Positions 9,121-18,272 of a DNA stretch of 64,000 nucleotides are shown here, piece after piece. The DNA is from DASQPR01 sp963797675 (GTDB lineage Bacteria > Actinomycetota > Actinomycetes > Mycobacteriales > Micromonosporaceae): contig CAWCQQ010000002.1 of the NCBI GenBank assembly GCA_963797675.1, positions 930,001 to 994,000 of the forward strand. The letters run 5' to 3'. The translations under genes were made by a program, and so were the position numbers. Each line of letters opens with the position of its first letter. The first letter of the stretch is position 1. The notes beneath the pieces were generated by a model, which searched no databases, was not told the origin of the DNA, and was given only the letters and a program-made list of their open reading frames with translations.

Positions 9121-9820
9121 GTCGATCCTGGTCACAGGTGCGTCGAAGGGCATCGGCCTGCGTACGGTCCGGGAGTTCTTCTACGCCGACAACGGCGTCG
9201 ACGACTTCATCCTGCTGTCGCGCTCATCGGACGAGTTCAAGCTCGTGCTGAAGGATCTCGCCGCGGACAATCCCCACCACAAGACGGTCACGCCGTACTT
9301 CATCGATCTGTTCGACCGCGAGCGGCTGGTCGCGATGATGGGCGAGATCGTGCAGGCGCACGGCAACGTCGATGTGCTGATCAACAACGCCGGATTCACG
9401 GCGCCGATGTCGATCCAACAGATCAGCTTCATGGACTTCGAGCGGACGATCGGCGTGAACCTCTACGCGCCCTTCACGATCGTGCAGTCGTTGCTGCACA
9501 ACGGCAACACGTTCGATCTCATCGTGAACATGGCGTCGACGGCCGGGATCAGCGGCCGGTCCGGCTGGCTGACCTACTCCGCATCGAAGGCCGCGGTCAT
9601 CACGATGAGCGAGGTGATGAAGGAGGAGCTCGCGATTTACGGGACGCGGGTGGTGTGCATCTCGCCCGGCCGTTGCGCGACGGATCTCCGACGCACGCTC
9701 GCGCCGGACGAGGATCCCAGCACGATCATGCAGCCGGAACATGTCGCGGCCGTGATCGCCATGCTCGCGACGGATGTCGGCCGGTTCGTCGACAGCCAGA
9801 ATCTCGTCGTTCGGATGTGA
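9113..9820 (+). CDS. SDR-family oxidoreductase (candidate ribulose-5-phosphate reductase)
   Basis: A classical short-chain dehydrogenase/reductase of 235 residues. The NAD(P)-binding motif is TGASKGIG (residues 8-15), the structural motif NNAG is at about residue 91, and the catalytic tyrosine and lysine are in YSASK. It starts at a TTG inside the end of the cytidylyltransferase gene, so translation is coupled. Its partner suggests it reduces the ketose phosphate that the cytidylyltransferase then activates, as in the fused Bcs1 enzyme of Haemophilus; that role is inferred from context only. Confidence 0.85.
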   Translation: MSRSILVTGASKGIGLRTVREFFYADNGVDDFILLSRSSDEFKLVLKDLAADNPHHKTVTPYFIDLFDRERLVAMMGEIVQAHGNVDVLINNAGFTAPMSIQQISFMDFERTIGVNLYAPFTIVQSLLHNGNTFDLIVNMASTAGISGRSGWLTYSASKAAVITMSEVMKEELAIYGTRVVCISPGRCATDLRRTLAPDEDPSTIMQPEHVAAVIAMLATDVGRFVDSQNLVVRM

Positions 9821-9882
9821 CGATGATCGTCCGTTTCGTGCCCGTATAGGATCATAATGATCCAGACGAAGGGGCGGCGGTC

Positions 9883-10925
9883 ATGGCGAAGAAAGTCATC
9901 TTGATCATCCTGGGTGTGCTGCTCGGGCTGTGCGGCATCGCGTCGATCTGCTTCGGCGGGATCTTCCTGGGCGTCGGTGGTACGTCCGGAACGTTCAAGA
10001 GCGACTACCACACGATCAGCACGCCGACCGTCGGATTCGTCTCCGATCCGGCCAAGGTCGAGAACTCACAGGACACGCAGGTCTCCGGGACCAGCGTCAC
10101 CCTCAAGATCGACGGCCGGAACAGTACGAAGCCGCTGTTCTACGGCGTCGGGCCGACCGACCAGGTCAACGCGTACCTGTCCGGTGCCCCGTACCAGCAG
10201 GTCAGCGGGATCGACTTCAGCCCATTCAAGATCACCTCCAGTACGGTCGACGGTACGACGAAGCCGGCCGCCCCTGGTGACCAGGCATTCTGGGTGGCCA
10301 AGGCGAGCGGCACCGATCCTGCGCTCTCCTGGAAGATTCTCAGCGGCGACTACGAAGCCGTGCTGATGAATGCGGACGGATCGCCCGGATTCCAGGCCGA
10401 GACCAGGCTGGGCATTGACGCACCGATCCTCGGCAAGCTCGGCATCGGTGGTCTGATCGTCGGCGTCATCGTTGCGCTGGGTGGGCTCGCGCTGCTGATC
10501 TGGGGCATCCGTACGAAGCGGCCGCTGTCGGCCACCGCGAACCCCTATCCGGCCAGCTATGCCCCGCCGACCGGCTACCCGCCGAACAGCGGATATGCGC
10601 CACCCGCCGGATACCAGCCGCCGACCGGATATCAGCCGCCGCCGGCGGGCTACGAGCCGCCGCCGGGCTATGGACAGCCAGGCGGATACGAGCCACCTCC
10701 GGGCTACGGGCAGCCGGGCGGTTACCCGCCGCCGTCGAGCCCGTACCCGCCGGTTTCTGCACCGCCCGCTGCCACGCCACCGGTCTCTACGCCGCCGGCG
10801 ATGCCTCCGGTCCCGCCGCCGGTCCCTGAGGACCCGTACGGCCGGCCGGACTCGCCACCGCAGCAGCCGCCGCCGGATCCGGCTGGGAGCCGCCGGATGA
10901 CCCGACGGCGCCACCGAAGCCTTAG
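9883..10925 (+). CDS. membrane protein with extracytoplasmic domain and Pro/Gly/Tyr-rich tail (3' frameshift)
   Basis: The protein starts with a transmembrane segment (KVILIILGVLLGLCGIASI), carries an extracytoplasmic domain of about 155 residues with no family that I recognise, then a second membrane helix (about residues 186-206) and a cytoplasmic tail of PPPGYGQPGGY-type repeats. Such tails are common in actinobacterial membrane proteins. As read, the frame runs on to 11175, deep into the antisense of an MFS gene, with arginine-rich nonsense. Switching frame by one base near 10880 gives GWEPPDDPTAPPKP and a stop at 10923-10925, five bases before the convergent gene ends, so a one-base deletion is likely. 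The ATG at 9883 has a GGGGCGG site upstream. Confidence 0.78.
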
Positions 10926-10929
10926 CCAT

Positions 10930-12177
10930 CTACGTCTTCGGCCGAGGCGAGATGTTCGTGATGTGCGGTCGGGTGATGGCGAACACCATCAGTCCGGCGA
11001 AGCCGGCGCCGAATGCTGCGCAGGCGACGGCGAGGCCGGCGGCCGCGGTCAAGGCTCCGAATCCGACCAGCGCAAGCGGGAGCAGCCCGGTGTCGGCGAG
11101 CGAGAGTACGGAAATCGTCCGGCCGAGATACTCCTCGGCCACCACGGCGGCAACGGTCCCCGACATCAACGGTGAGGCCAGCCCGGCCGTGACGCCGACG
11201 ACGAGCATCGCAGCGACTTCGCCCGGGTAGGTCAGTACGCCGACCAATGCAACCGCGGCGGCCTGCACGAACATCAGCGCGAGCGCCAATCGCAACGGCC
11301 GTGCCAACCGGAGCGTCATCGCGCCGAGCGTCCCGAGGACGGCGCCGGCGCCGATGCAGCCGGTGAGGATGCCGAGGTGCTCCGGCGTCCAACCCTGTTG
11401 TGTCGTCCGTAGTGCGATGCCGATGGACAGCACCGGGCCGCCGAAAACGTTCAAGCCGGACAGTGCGATGACGAGATCGCGAATCGTCGGCGTACGCGCA
11501 AGGTAGGCCATTCCGTCGCGGATGTCGGCGATGATGCTCCGGCTGGCGGACCGGATGCGTGGCCACCGTGGCCGTACCACCAGCAGTGTCGCGGCGATGA
11601 CGAGGTAGGAGACGGCATCCGCGGTCAGCGCCGCGGAGAACCCGCCGAACGCGACCAGCGCGAGCCCGAGCGGCCCTCCACCGATCCGGCTGAACCGCCC
11701 GATCAGCTGCTGCAACCCGCTCAGCCGTGGCAGATCCGCGCTCGCCACGAGTTGCCGGGGGAGCGTTCCGGACGCCGGTCCGTAGAACGCGTCGGCGATG
11801 CCGAACAGGCCGCTGATCGCGATCAGCAGCGGCGCCGAGACGCCCCATATGTGGATCGCGACGAGCGCGCCGATCAGCACGACCGCACAGGCCAGATCGC
11901 TGGTGAGCATCAGGCGCCGCGCGTCGAACCGGTCGGTGACCGCGCCGCCGACCAGCATCAGGACCGCACGTGGAATCGCGCCGCAGGCGAGGACGGTGCC
12001 GGCGAGCGTGGCCGAGCCGAGGCGGGCCGCCACGTACGCGAGTGAGGCGAAGAAGATGACGTCGCCGAGTTGGGAGACGCCGGACGCGAACGCCCAGCCG
12101 AGGACGGCGACGTCTCGGAAGAGCGACGGCGTCGGTGCTTGGGAATCGGATCCGGCTTCGATGATGGTGTCGGTCAT
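10930..12177 (-). CDS. MFS transporter (enterobactin-exporter-like group)
   Basis: A 415-residue, 12-helix major facilitator. The stretch LFRDVAVLGWAFASGVSQLG and the loop with VTDRFDARRLML between helices 2 and 3 (motif A-like) point to the MFS_3 group of drug or siderophore exporters. The ATG at 12177 overlaps the stop codon of the upstream ArsR-type gene (ATGA), so the regulator and transporter form an operon and the regulator probably controls the pump. The convergent proline-rich gene ends five bases away. Confidence 0.9.
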   Translation of the reverse strand: MTDTIIEAGSDSQAPTPSLFRDVAVLGWAFASGVSQLGDVIFFASLAYVAARLGSATLAGTVLACGAIPRAVLMLVGGAVTDRFDARRLMLTSDLACAVVLIGALVAIHIWGVSAPLLIAISGLFGIADAFYGPASGTLPRQLVASADLPRLSGLQQLIGRFSRIGGGPLGLALVAFGGFSAALTADAVSYLVIAATLLVVRPRWPRIRSASRSIIADIRDGMAYLARTPTIRDLVIALSGLNVFGGPVLSIGIALRTTQQGWTPEHLGILTGCIGAGAVLGTLGAMTLRLARPLRLALALMFVQAAAVALVGVLTYPGEVAAMLVVGVTAGLASPLMSGTVAAVVAEEYLGRTISVLSLADTGLLPLALVGFGALTAAAGLAVACAAFGAGFAGLMVFAITRPHITNISPRPKT

Positions 12178-12725
12178 GGCGTGGCCGGCACCGCGCGAGC
12201 GAGCGTGAAGACGGGGCGGCGCTCCGCGCCGTCGTCCGGGATCTCGCGGGTGGTCCACCGTACGATCAACTCGGTGACCTCGGCCGCGAACTGCGCCAAT
12301 TCGGCGGGTGTGGCCAGCAGCCAGGAGTCGGTCGAGAACGGTCCTTCGACCCAGAATGCCAGCTCTTCCTGGGGTGCGGCGGACCAGCGGCGGATGAACT
12401 CGACCTGACGATCGAGGTTCAGCGACGAGGCGGCGCGCCCGACTGCATCGGTGGCGACGTCCTCATCGGTGTCGGGCGTGCGCCACGATATCGGACCAGC
12501 CGGCCGACGCCACCAGCGCTCGCGACGGTCACGGGCGAGTTCCGGCGCCTCTTCGACCAGGCCCGCCTCGGACAGGATCCGCATGTGGTGGCTGATGTTT
12601 CCGACCCCCTGGTCGGTGCGGGCGGCCAGGGCGCTGGCCGTAGCCGGCCCGTAGAGGTAGAGGACGTCGAGGATTCTGCGGCGCAGCGGATGGGCCATCG
12701 CCGTCAGGACGAGAGGTGCGGTCAT
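12174..12725 (-). CDS. ArsR-type winged-helix transcriptional regulator
   Basis: A 183-residue DNA-binding protein with an N-terminal winged helix (residues 3-75: AHPLRRRILDVLYLYG, then the recognition helix region VGNISHHMRILSEAGLV). No metal-binding cysteines are seen, so it senses something other than metals. It is the first gene of the operon with the MFS pump. The ATG at 12725 is preferred over codons farther upstream because the longer start would run into the operator. A TTGTAC-based inverted repeat lies directly upstream and suggests autoregulation. Confidence 0.88.
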   Translation of the reverse strand: MTAPLVLTAMAHPLRRRILDVLYLYGPATASALAARTDQGVGNISHHMRILSEAGLVEEAPELARDRRERWWRRPAGPISWRTPDTDEDVATDAVGRAASSLNLDRQVEFIRRWSAAPQEELAFWVEGPFSTDSWLLATPAELAQFAAEVTELIVRWTTREIPDDGAERRPVFTLARAVPATP

Positions 12726-12740
12726 GCCAGCACAGTATAC

Positions 12741-12772
12741 GTACAAGAAGAGTTGTACAAGAGTCGTTGTAC
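12741..12772 (-). promoter_or_regulatory. candidate operator of the ArsR-MFS operon (TTGTAC repeats)
   Basis: GTACAA at 12741-12746 and TTGTAC at 12753-12758 form an inverted repeat with a six-base spacer, and a second TTGTAC follows at 12767-12772. The array begins 16 bases upstream of the ArsR start codon. Confidence 0.6.
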
Positions 12773-12779
12773 ATATGGC

Positions 12780-13655
12780 TCAGGCGCGGGTCAGCGTGAT
12801 CTGGGTCCAGGCCCCGACGTAGATGTGGTCCCCCGAATCCAGCAGGCGCGGGACGTTCGGCTCGATCGCCGCCTCCTCGTCGTTGATATACGTGCCGTTC
12901 GCCGAATCGAGGTCGACCACCGCCCAGAAACCGTCCGGCTGCGCGAGCAGCATCGCGTGGGCATGCGACACCGCCGGATCGGCCGGTGGTCCGGACAGGT
13001 CGATCTCCGGCTCGATGCCGCGCGACCGGCTCGGCCGCCCGATCAGGACCTGCGCTCCACGCAGCACGAACCGTCGTGGCGGCACAAATGCCGGGAACGC
13101 GATCGGCGCCGCATCCGGCTCGGCCATCGCCTGCATGCGCGCGTGATACGCCGCATCCGAACTCACCGCGAGCGCCCACCCGGTCGGCACATCAGCGGCC
13201 GCCTGGGTCCGCTTCGGCAAACCCTGCAGGGGTACGCCACCGGCCGCACCGCCCTGCGCGGTCGCGACGGCCGGACCGGAACCGTCCTCGGTAGACGGTG
13301 TCGCGTTGCCATCACCGGTCGTGGCAGCGCCGGTCGTGCCGGCGTCCGGTGCGGTGCCGGTCGGCGTGCTGCCGGCCGGTACGCCTCCGTTCGACGTATT
13401 GCCGTTCGACGTGCCACCGAGCTTCACCATCAGGAAGTCGAATCCGCAGACCTCGCAGAACCGGCCGCTCTGTGGTGACCCGCAGTCCGGACACGGCTGT
13501 CCGGGCGAGGTCTCGACGGCCGGGGCGGTGGCCGGCGCGCTGCTGGGCGTACCCGTTGATGGTGTTGATCTGAGGCCGGCGATCGGTGCACCGCATTCGT
13601 CGCAGTAGTCGCCGGCTTGGGACTGATGGCCCTTAGGGCAGACATGCATGGTCAT
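12780..13655 (-). CDS. zinc-ribbon and FHA-domain protein of the pknG operon
   Basis: A 291-residue protein with two zinc-ribbon knuckle pairs at the N-terminus (CPKGHQSQAGDYCDECG, then CPDCGSPQSGRFCEVCG near residue 55), a long Ser/Thr/Pro/Gly linker, and a C-terminal FHA domain (about residues 195-285). The FHA phosphothreonine-binding residues are visible as IGRPSRSRG, SHAHA and DSANGTYIND. FHA domains bind phosphorylated partners; in mycobacteria the FHA protein GarA is the PknG target. This gene ends the operon that contains pknG, so it is a candidate adaptor or substrate, by inference. The ATG at 13655 overlaps the upstream VWA stop codon. Confidence 0.87.
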   Translation of the reverse strand: MTMHVCPKGHQSQAGDYCDECGAPIAGLRSTPSTGTPSSAPATAPAVETSPGQPCPDCGSPQSGRFCEVCGFDFLMVKLGGTSNGNTSNGGVPAGSTPTGTAPDAGTTGAATTGDGNATPSTEDGSGPAVATAQGGAAGGVPLQGLPKRTQAAADVPTGWALAVSSDAAYHARMQAMAEPDAAPIAFPAFVPPRRFVLRGAQVLIGRPSRSRGIEPEIDLSGPPADPAVSHAHAMLLAQPDGFWAVVDLDSANGTYINDEEAAIEPNVPRLLDSGDHIYVGAWTQITLTRA

Positions 13656-14935
13656 CACGCCTTCTTGACGCGGATCGTTTTCACCGACCGGACGTTTGCG
13701 AGTTCGGCATCGACGCCGGCGACCTTCTGCTTCAGCCGGATCGTGCCGGTCTTCTCATCGACCACCTCGACCACGCGTCCGAGCAGTTTCGCCGTATCCT
13801 CGTGGCCCGACTCGGCGGCGAGTTGCACCGCGCGGCCGAGCTTCGACGTCGCGGTCTCGATGTCGCCGGCATCGCGTGCGGCCAGGCCTTCCTGGATCGC
13901 GGTGGCCAGCTCGGCCTGGCCGGTGTAGTGCGCGACCCGACCATTGATCTTTGTGGACAGTGCCATGTCGTCGGTCCACGTGGCGAGCACGAGCGACTGT
14001 GCCAGCACGGTCCCACCGACCGCGAGGCTGACCCGCGCGGCGAGCATCTCCTCGCCGAGCGAACCGGGCGGTACGGCGATCGAGACGTGATAGTCGCGGC
14101 TCTCGGCCGCGCCCCAGGCACCCGTCGGGTAGTCGCCGATCCGTTCGCTGACCGTGGTACGGCGGGCGGTCAGGTCTTCCACCTGCGGGAACACCTGCTT
14201 GACGAACTGGATCGTCGAACCGGCCGGGGTCCAGACCCGCAGCGACACGTCCGCGACCGACTTGCCCATCGCGGCCGACGTCATCGCCTCGAACGCGGCC
14301 GGCAGATCCGCCGGATTCTCCAGGCCGTCGGCCGAGCCGAGCAGCGTCGATGCGACCAGCCGCAGCTCATCGGCGACCCAGTCGTTGCCGATACCCCGGC
14401 TGTCGCAGAGGAACCGGCCCTCGCACGCGCGCAGCTGGGTCAGCAGATCCTGGCGGCTCTCGTGCTGGTCACGGCCGTCGGTCAGCATGATCGCGTGCTT
14501 GACCTCGGCGGAACTGCGCGCGAACAGCTGGTTGGCGAGGTAGAGCCAGCTGCCGATGGCCGTACCGCCGTCGGCCGCCAGATGTGCCACGGCCTGCTTC
14601 GCCTCGGCTCGGGTCTGCGGCGACGCGACGCGCAGTTCCGGCCCGTACGGGTAGGCCATCAACGCGGTCGCTCGACCGGCGATCACGGCGAACTCGACGC
14701 CGTCGCGGAGCGTGTCGATCGCGGTCGTGGTGGCCATCTTCGCGGCCGCCATCTTGGTCGGCGGTGTCGACATCGAACCGGAGCAGTCGATCATGATGAC
14801 CTGCGCGGCGGTCGCCTTCTTCACCGTGACCGCGCCGGTCGCGGTAACCGTGACGACGGCATCGACGACCTGGGCGCCGGCCGGCAGATATTCGTTCTGG
14901 TAGACCTCGGCGGTAAACGCGGGCTGGTCGGACAC
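13655..14935 (-). CDS. von Willebrand factor type A domain protein
   Basis: A 426-residue protein without a signal peptide. The VWA domain (about residues 45-210) has an intact metal-ion-dependent adhesion site: MIDCSGSMS, a downstream Thr in DGGTAIG, and MLTDGRD. The C-terminal half is less familiar and includes a beta-sandwich-like region and a helical stretch around AAIQEGLAARDAGD-type sequence that resembles a tetratricopeptide unit. It starts with GTG at 14935 after an AAGGA site. It lies between the PP2C and FHA genes of the pknG operon and may act as a protein-binding scaffold there. Confidence 0.88.
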   Translation of the reverse strand: MSDQPAFTAEVYQNEYLPAGAQVVDAVVTVTATGAVTVKKATAAQVIMIDCSGSMSTPPTKMAAAKMATTTAIDTLRDGVEFAVIAGRATALMAYPYGPELRVASPQTRAEAKQAVAHLAADGGTAIGSWLYLANQLFARSSAEVKHAIMLTDGRDQHESRQDLLTQLRACEGRFLCDSRGIGNDWVADELRLVASTLLGSADGLENPADLPAAFEAMTSAAMGKSVADVSLRVWTPAGSTIQFVKQVFPQVEDLTARRTTVSERIGDYPTGAWGAAESRDYHVSIAVPPGSLGEEMLAARVSLAVGGTVLAQSLVLATWTDDMALSTKINGRVAHYTGQAELATAIQEGLAARDAGDIETATSKLGRAVQLAAESGHEDTAKLLGRVVEVVDEKTGTIRLKQKVAGVDAELANVRSVKTIRVKKA

Positions 14936-14966
14936 AGTCGGTGTTCCTTCTGTCTATTGAGGGGGG

Positions 14967-15017
14967 TCATCATTGACGGGGGGTCGTTATTGACGGGGGG
15001 TCGTTATTGACGGGGTG
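14967..15017. repeat. 17-bp tandem repeat at the PP2C stop codon
   Basis: Three near-identical 17-base units (14967-14983, 14984-15000, 15001-15017) of the form TCGTTATTGACGGGGGG. On the minus strand the first unit contains the end of the PP2C gene (CGTCAATAA), so the repeat is a local expansion of the gene end into the spacer before the VWA gene. Confidence 0.7.
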
Positions 15018-16010
15018 GGTACGGCAGGACGATCACGCTGACGTTGTCGCCGCCACCGGCGTCGAGGGCGAACTTCACGAGCGTGCGTACGGTGTCGATG
15101 GGCGTGCCGGCGGGCGTGACCGCGGCCAGTTCGGCGGCGTCGGCGGCGTACCGGTAGAGTCCGTCGCTGCAGACGATGACCCGGCCCGGCGATGCCGGTT
15201 GGAACGCGGCGACGTGCGGCGCGGTATCGGTCGCGTCGGCACCGAGCCACCGGATCAGCGCGGCCGCGTTCGGCGCGTCCTCGGACATCGGTACGCCGGC
15301 CGCGGCGAGCTGCTCGCCGAGCGTGTCGTCGACGGTCAGGCAGGCGGCGTCGCCGTCGTCCCCGAGCCAGTACGCCCGGCTGTCGCCGATCCAGCCGATC
15401 GTGACCGCGTCCGGCGTGATGACCGCCGACACGTACGTCGTGCTCGGCGGATTCGTACGCCGACTGGACGTGGAGGCGTCGAGACCGGTGTCACCGGCAC
15501 CGGCAACCGCGGCGGCCTGCGCCGCACCGACCGCGGTGACCGTGGCGGCTTCGGCGATCGCGGCATCCGCGTCACCGTCGCCGAGCACCCGCAGGAACGC
15601 CCGCGCAGCCGCGTCGGCGGCCGGATGCGACGCGGTGTCCGGACGGCTGGACGAGGACACCCCGTCGCAGACGACCCCGACGTATGCGTGCGGCAGCAGC
15701 ACGATCGCGTAGCCGTCCTCGTTCTGGTGATGCCGGCTGCCGATGTCGCTGGCCGCGGCGATCAGCCCGAGGTCGGACTCGGCGTGGTCCCGACCGGCCG
15801 GCCGGCGTACGCCACAGTTGTCGCAGTACGTGCCGCCGTCCGGCTGCAGCGTCGAACACCGCACCGCCGCAGGATGCGCAGACGTCCGGCGGATGCTGCG
15901 ACGACGCGATCAGCGGCTCCGCCGCTACCGATAGGTCGTGACCGCACGCTTCGCAGAACCGGGCGTCGTCGGGCAACGCTTCACCGCAGCGCGGGCAGCG
16001 ATTCGGGCAT
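15004..16010 (-). CDS. zinc-ribbon PP2C-type Ser/Thr protein phosphatase (two frameshifts in the N-terminal part)
   Basis: A metal-dependent phosphatase that probably reverses PknG phosphorylation. The PP2C core is intact: SDIGSRHHQNEDGY, VVCDGVSS, IGWIGDSRAYWL, VIVCSDGLYRY and GGGDNVSV. The N-terminal zinc ribbons are spread over two other frames. The ATG at 16010 overlaps the pknG stop codon; removing one C near 16005 gives MPNRCPRCGEALP...FCEACG, and removing one G near 15845 joins CASCGG...YCDNCG to the phosphatase. With both repairs the product is about 334 residues. As printed, only a GTG start at 15864 gives an open frame. I treat the two shifts as sequence errors or recent mutations. 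Confidence 0.83.
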
Positions 16011-18272
16011 CAGACCATCGTCCTCGGCCGGACCGCGTTCGCACGGTCGATCAGCGCATAGCGCGCACGCGTGTCGGTCGCGAGCGTGGCCAGCTGCCGG
16101 TACGCGCGTTCCAGCCCGATCCGCAGATCGCGCTCGGTCATCGGCTGGCCGAGCAGCCGGGCGGTGCTGCGCTGCGGATTGCGCTCAACCCACTCGATCG
16201 CCGCCGAGAACATCTCGACCGCGAGATTCGCGCTCGCGAGCGCATCCAGGCGCAGCCGTTCCAGCCGGGCGGATGCGTCGACGAGATCCTGCTCGGCGAG
16301 CGCGTTGATCGTGGCATCGACGCAGGCGCGCAGCGCGACGATCCGGGCCGAGACGTGCTGGCTGGAGCTGTCCGGCACCTGGTCGAGCACGGCGATCGCA
16401 CCGGCCCGGTCCTTCGCCGCAACGCGCATCCGGGCGAGCCCGAACGCGGCACTCGGATATCCGCGATCGGCCCGCCAGACCCGGTCGTACCGGCGGGTGG
16501 CGGCGGCCACGTCACCGGCCAGCTCGTTCGACGGCGGCGAGGGCAAGTCGTGGTGCGATCTCGCCCGGCAGCACGTCGTAGACCGCTCCGAATTCCCGCT
16601 CGGCGGTGGCCGCGTCTCCGGTGACGAGCGCGATCAGGCCGGCGTACCAGTTCGTACGCCAGTCGTTGCCGGTCGCCTTCCGGACGACTTTGAGCTGGTC
16701 GAACGCCTGGGCGACGGAACCGGCCTCAAGGAGCGCGTGCACCAGGCGGAAGCCGACCTCGACGCTGCCGGAGCCGGCGTTCGCCTGGAGTGCGCTGATC
16801 GTCGTGGCCGGATCGATCGTGCTCAGCGTCGCGAGGAATGCCGCGCCGGGATCGGCCGGATCGACGAGCGGCACCGGCAGCGCGACCGCGACGGCGGCGC
16901 CGGTCAGGGGCGTGGTCGAGTCGGCTCCGAAGGTCCGGCGCTCCGGCGTGAACTGCATCGATGTGGCCGGGCGCGGCTGCCCGTCGGCGGCCGACAGCAC
17001 CTCCCGCAGGACGCCCATGGCCTGCTCGGTCATGTCCGCCGCACTGTGGAAGCGCAGCGCCGCGGTCTTGTGCGTCGCGCGGCGCAACAGCCGGTCGTAG
17101 GACTCCTCGGCAGTGAGCAGCGGCACCGCCGACGCGTCCGGCAGCGTGTCGGAGAACCGGGATGTGAAGCCGCTGAATTCGAAGCTCAGCACCGCGAGCG
17201 TACGGCCGACGGTGTAGAGGTCGGACTCGATCGACGGGCCGTCGGTGGCCAGCTCCGACGCCTGATATCCGGGCGTACCGTAGATCGCCGACTCGGAGTC
17301 GTCGGCCCGCCGGACGGCACCGAGGTCGATGAGTTTCAGCTGCTCCTCGGCGTGGATCACGTTGTCCGGCTTGAAGTCGCAGAACAGCAGATCGCGATCG
17401 TGCAGGTAACCGAGGGCCGGCAGGATCTCCACCGCGTACGCGAGGACCTGCGGCAAGGGCAGCGGCGCGCGCCCGCCGGCCGGGCCGCGATGGTTCAACG
17501 CGATGTCCTTGAGGGACCGGCCGCCGACGTACTCCATCACGATGTAGCCGATGTTCTCGCCGGTCTTCGGGTCGACGTGCGTGGTGAAGTCGTGGATCTT
17601 CACGATGTTCGGGTGATCAACCTCGACCAGGAACCGGCGCTCGGTCACGGCTGCCGCCATCGCGTCGGTGTCACCGGTGTTGATCAGGCCTTTCAGCACC
17701 ACCCAGCGGTCTGCGCCATCGGCACTGATGTTCCGGTCCCGGGCCAGGTAGATCCAGCCGAGGCCACCGTGCGCGATGCAGCCGAGGATCTCGTACCGGC
17801 CGCTGACCAGGTCGCCGGCCTGCAGACTCGGTACGAACGAGAACGGCGTCCGGTCCCGTGGGCAGAACCCTTCGGCGCGGCCCGGCTTGCCGTCCTTGCC
17901 GCGCCCGACCGGCTCGCCGCAGGTGCCACAGAACCGGTGAGCTTCGCCGACCAGCGGATTCGCCAGCACGGCGCTGGCCGGGTCGCGCAACGGCACCGGC
18001 GGTACGGCGACCAGGTTCGCGCCGAGCCCGCCCCGCCGCGTCGACCGTGAGCTGCGGGTTCCACCGCTGACCGCGACGGACTCGCCGGACAGGCGTGCGG
18101 ACGGCACCGAGGCACCGGATGGCACCGAGGCACCGGATGGCACCGATCCGTGTGACGGCACGGATGCGTGTGACGGCACCATTAGACCGGCGGGCGCCTT
18201 GTGGCCGCACTCGTCGCAGTAGCCGTCGGCCGCATAGTGACCGGAGCATCCGGCGCGCTGGCAGGCGTTCAT
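16010..18272 (-). CDS. pknG: serine/threonine protein kinase PknG (one frameshift in the TPR region)
   Basis: A soluble eukaryotic-like kinase that in mycobacteria and corynebacteria links extracellular amino acids to 2-oxoglutarate metabolism through FHA proteins. Order: a small N-terminal zinc ribbon (residues 4-26), Ser/Pro linker, rubredoxin-like domain (CGTCG...FCPRD, about 113-140), kinase domain (Gly loop AHGGLGWIYL at about 160, Lys in VVLKG, PknG-type catalytic loop FCDFKPDNV at about 297, IDLGAV), then a TPR domain. As printed, the frame stops at 16512; the TPR end (ELAGDVAAATRRYDRVW...) continues one frame over to 16010. Removing one base near 16530 gives about 753 residues, the normal PknG size. 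The second rubredoxin knuckle has CPRD, not CxxC. The start overlaps the preceding gene by four bases. Confidence 0.92.

Noticed and set aside
10926..11175. C-terminal extension of the proline-rich membrane protein
   Set aside because: It is read in antisense to the MFS gene and is arginine-rich; a one-base shift near 10880 gives a natural proline-rich end at 10925.
14967..15017. Possible small CRISPR-like or attachment-site repeat
   Set aside because: The units are directly adjacent with no spacers and simply copy the end of the PP2C gene.
16071..18050. A 659-codon plus-strand open frame opposite pknG
   Set aside because: It is the antisense shadow of pknG; its product is arginine-rich and has no recognisable motif.
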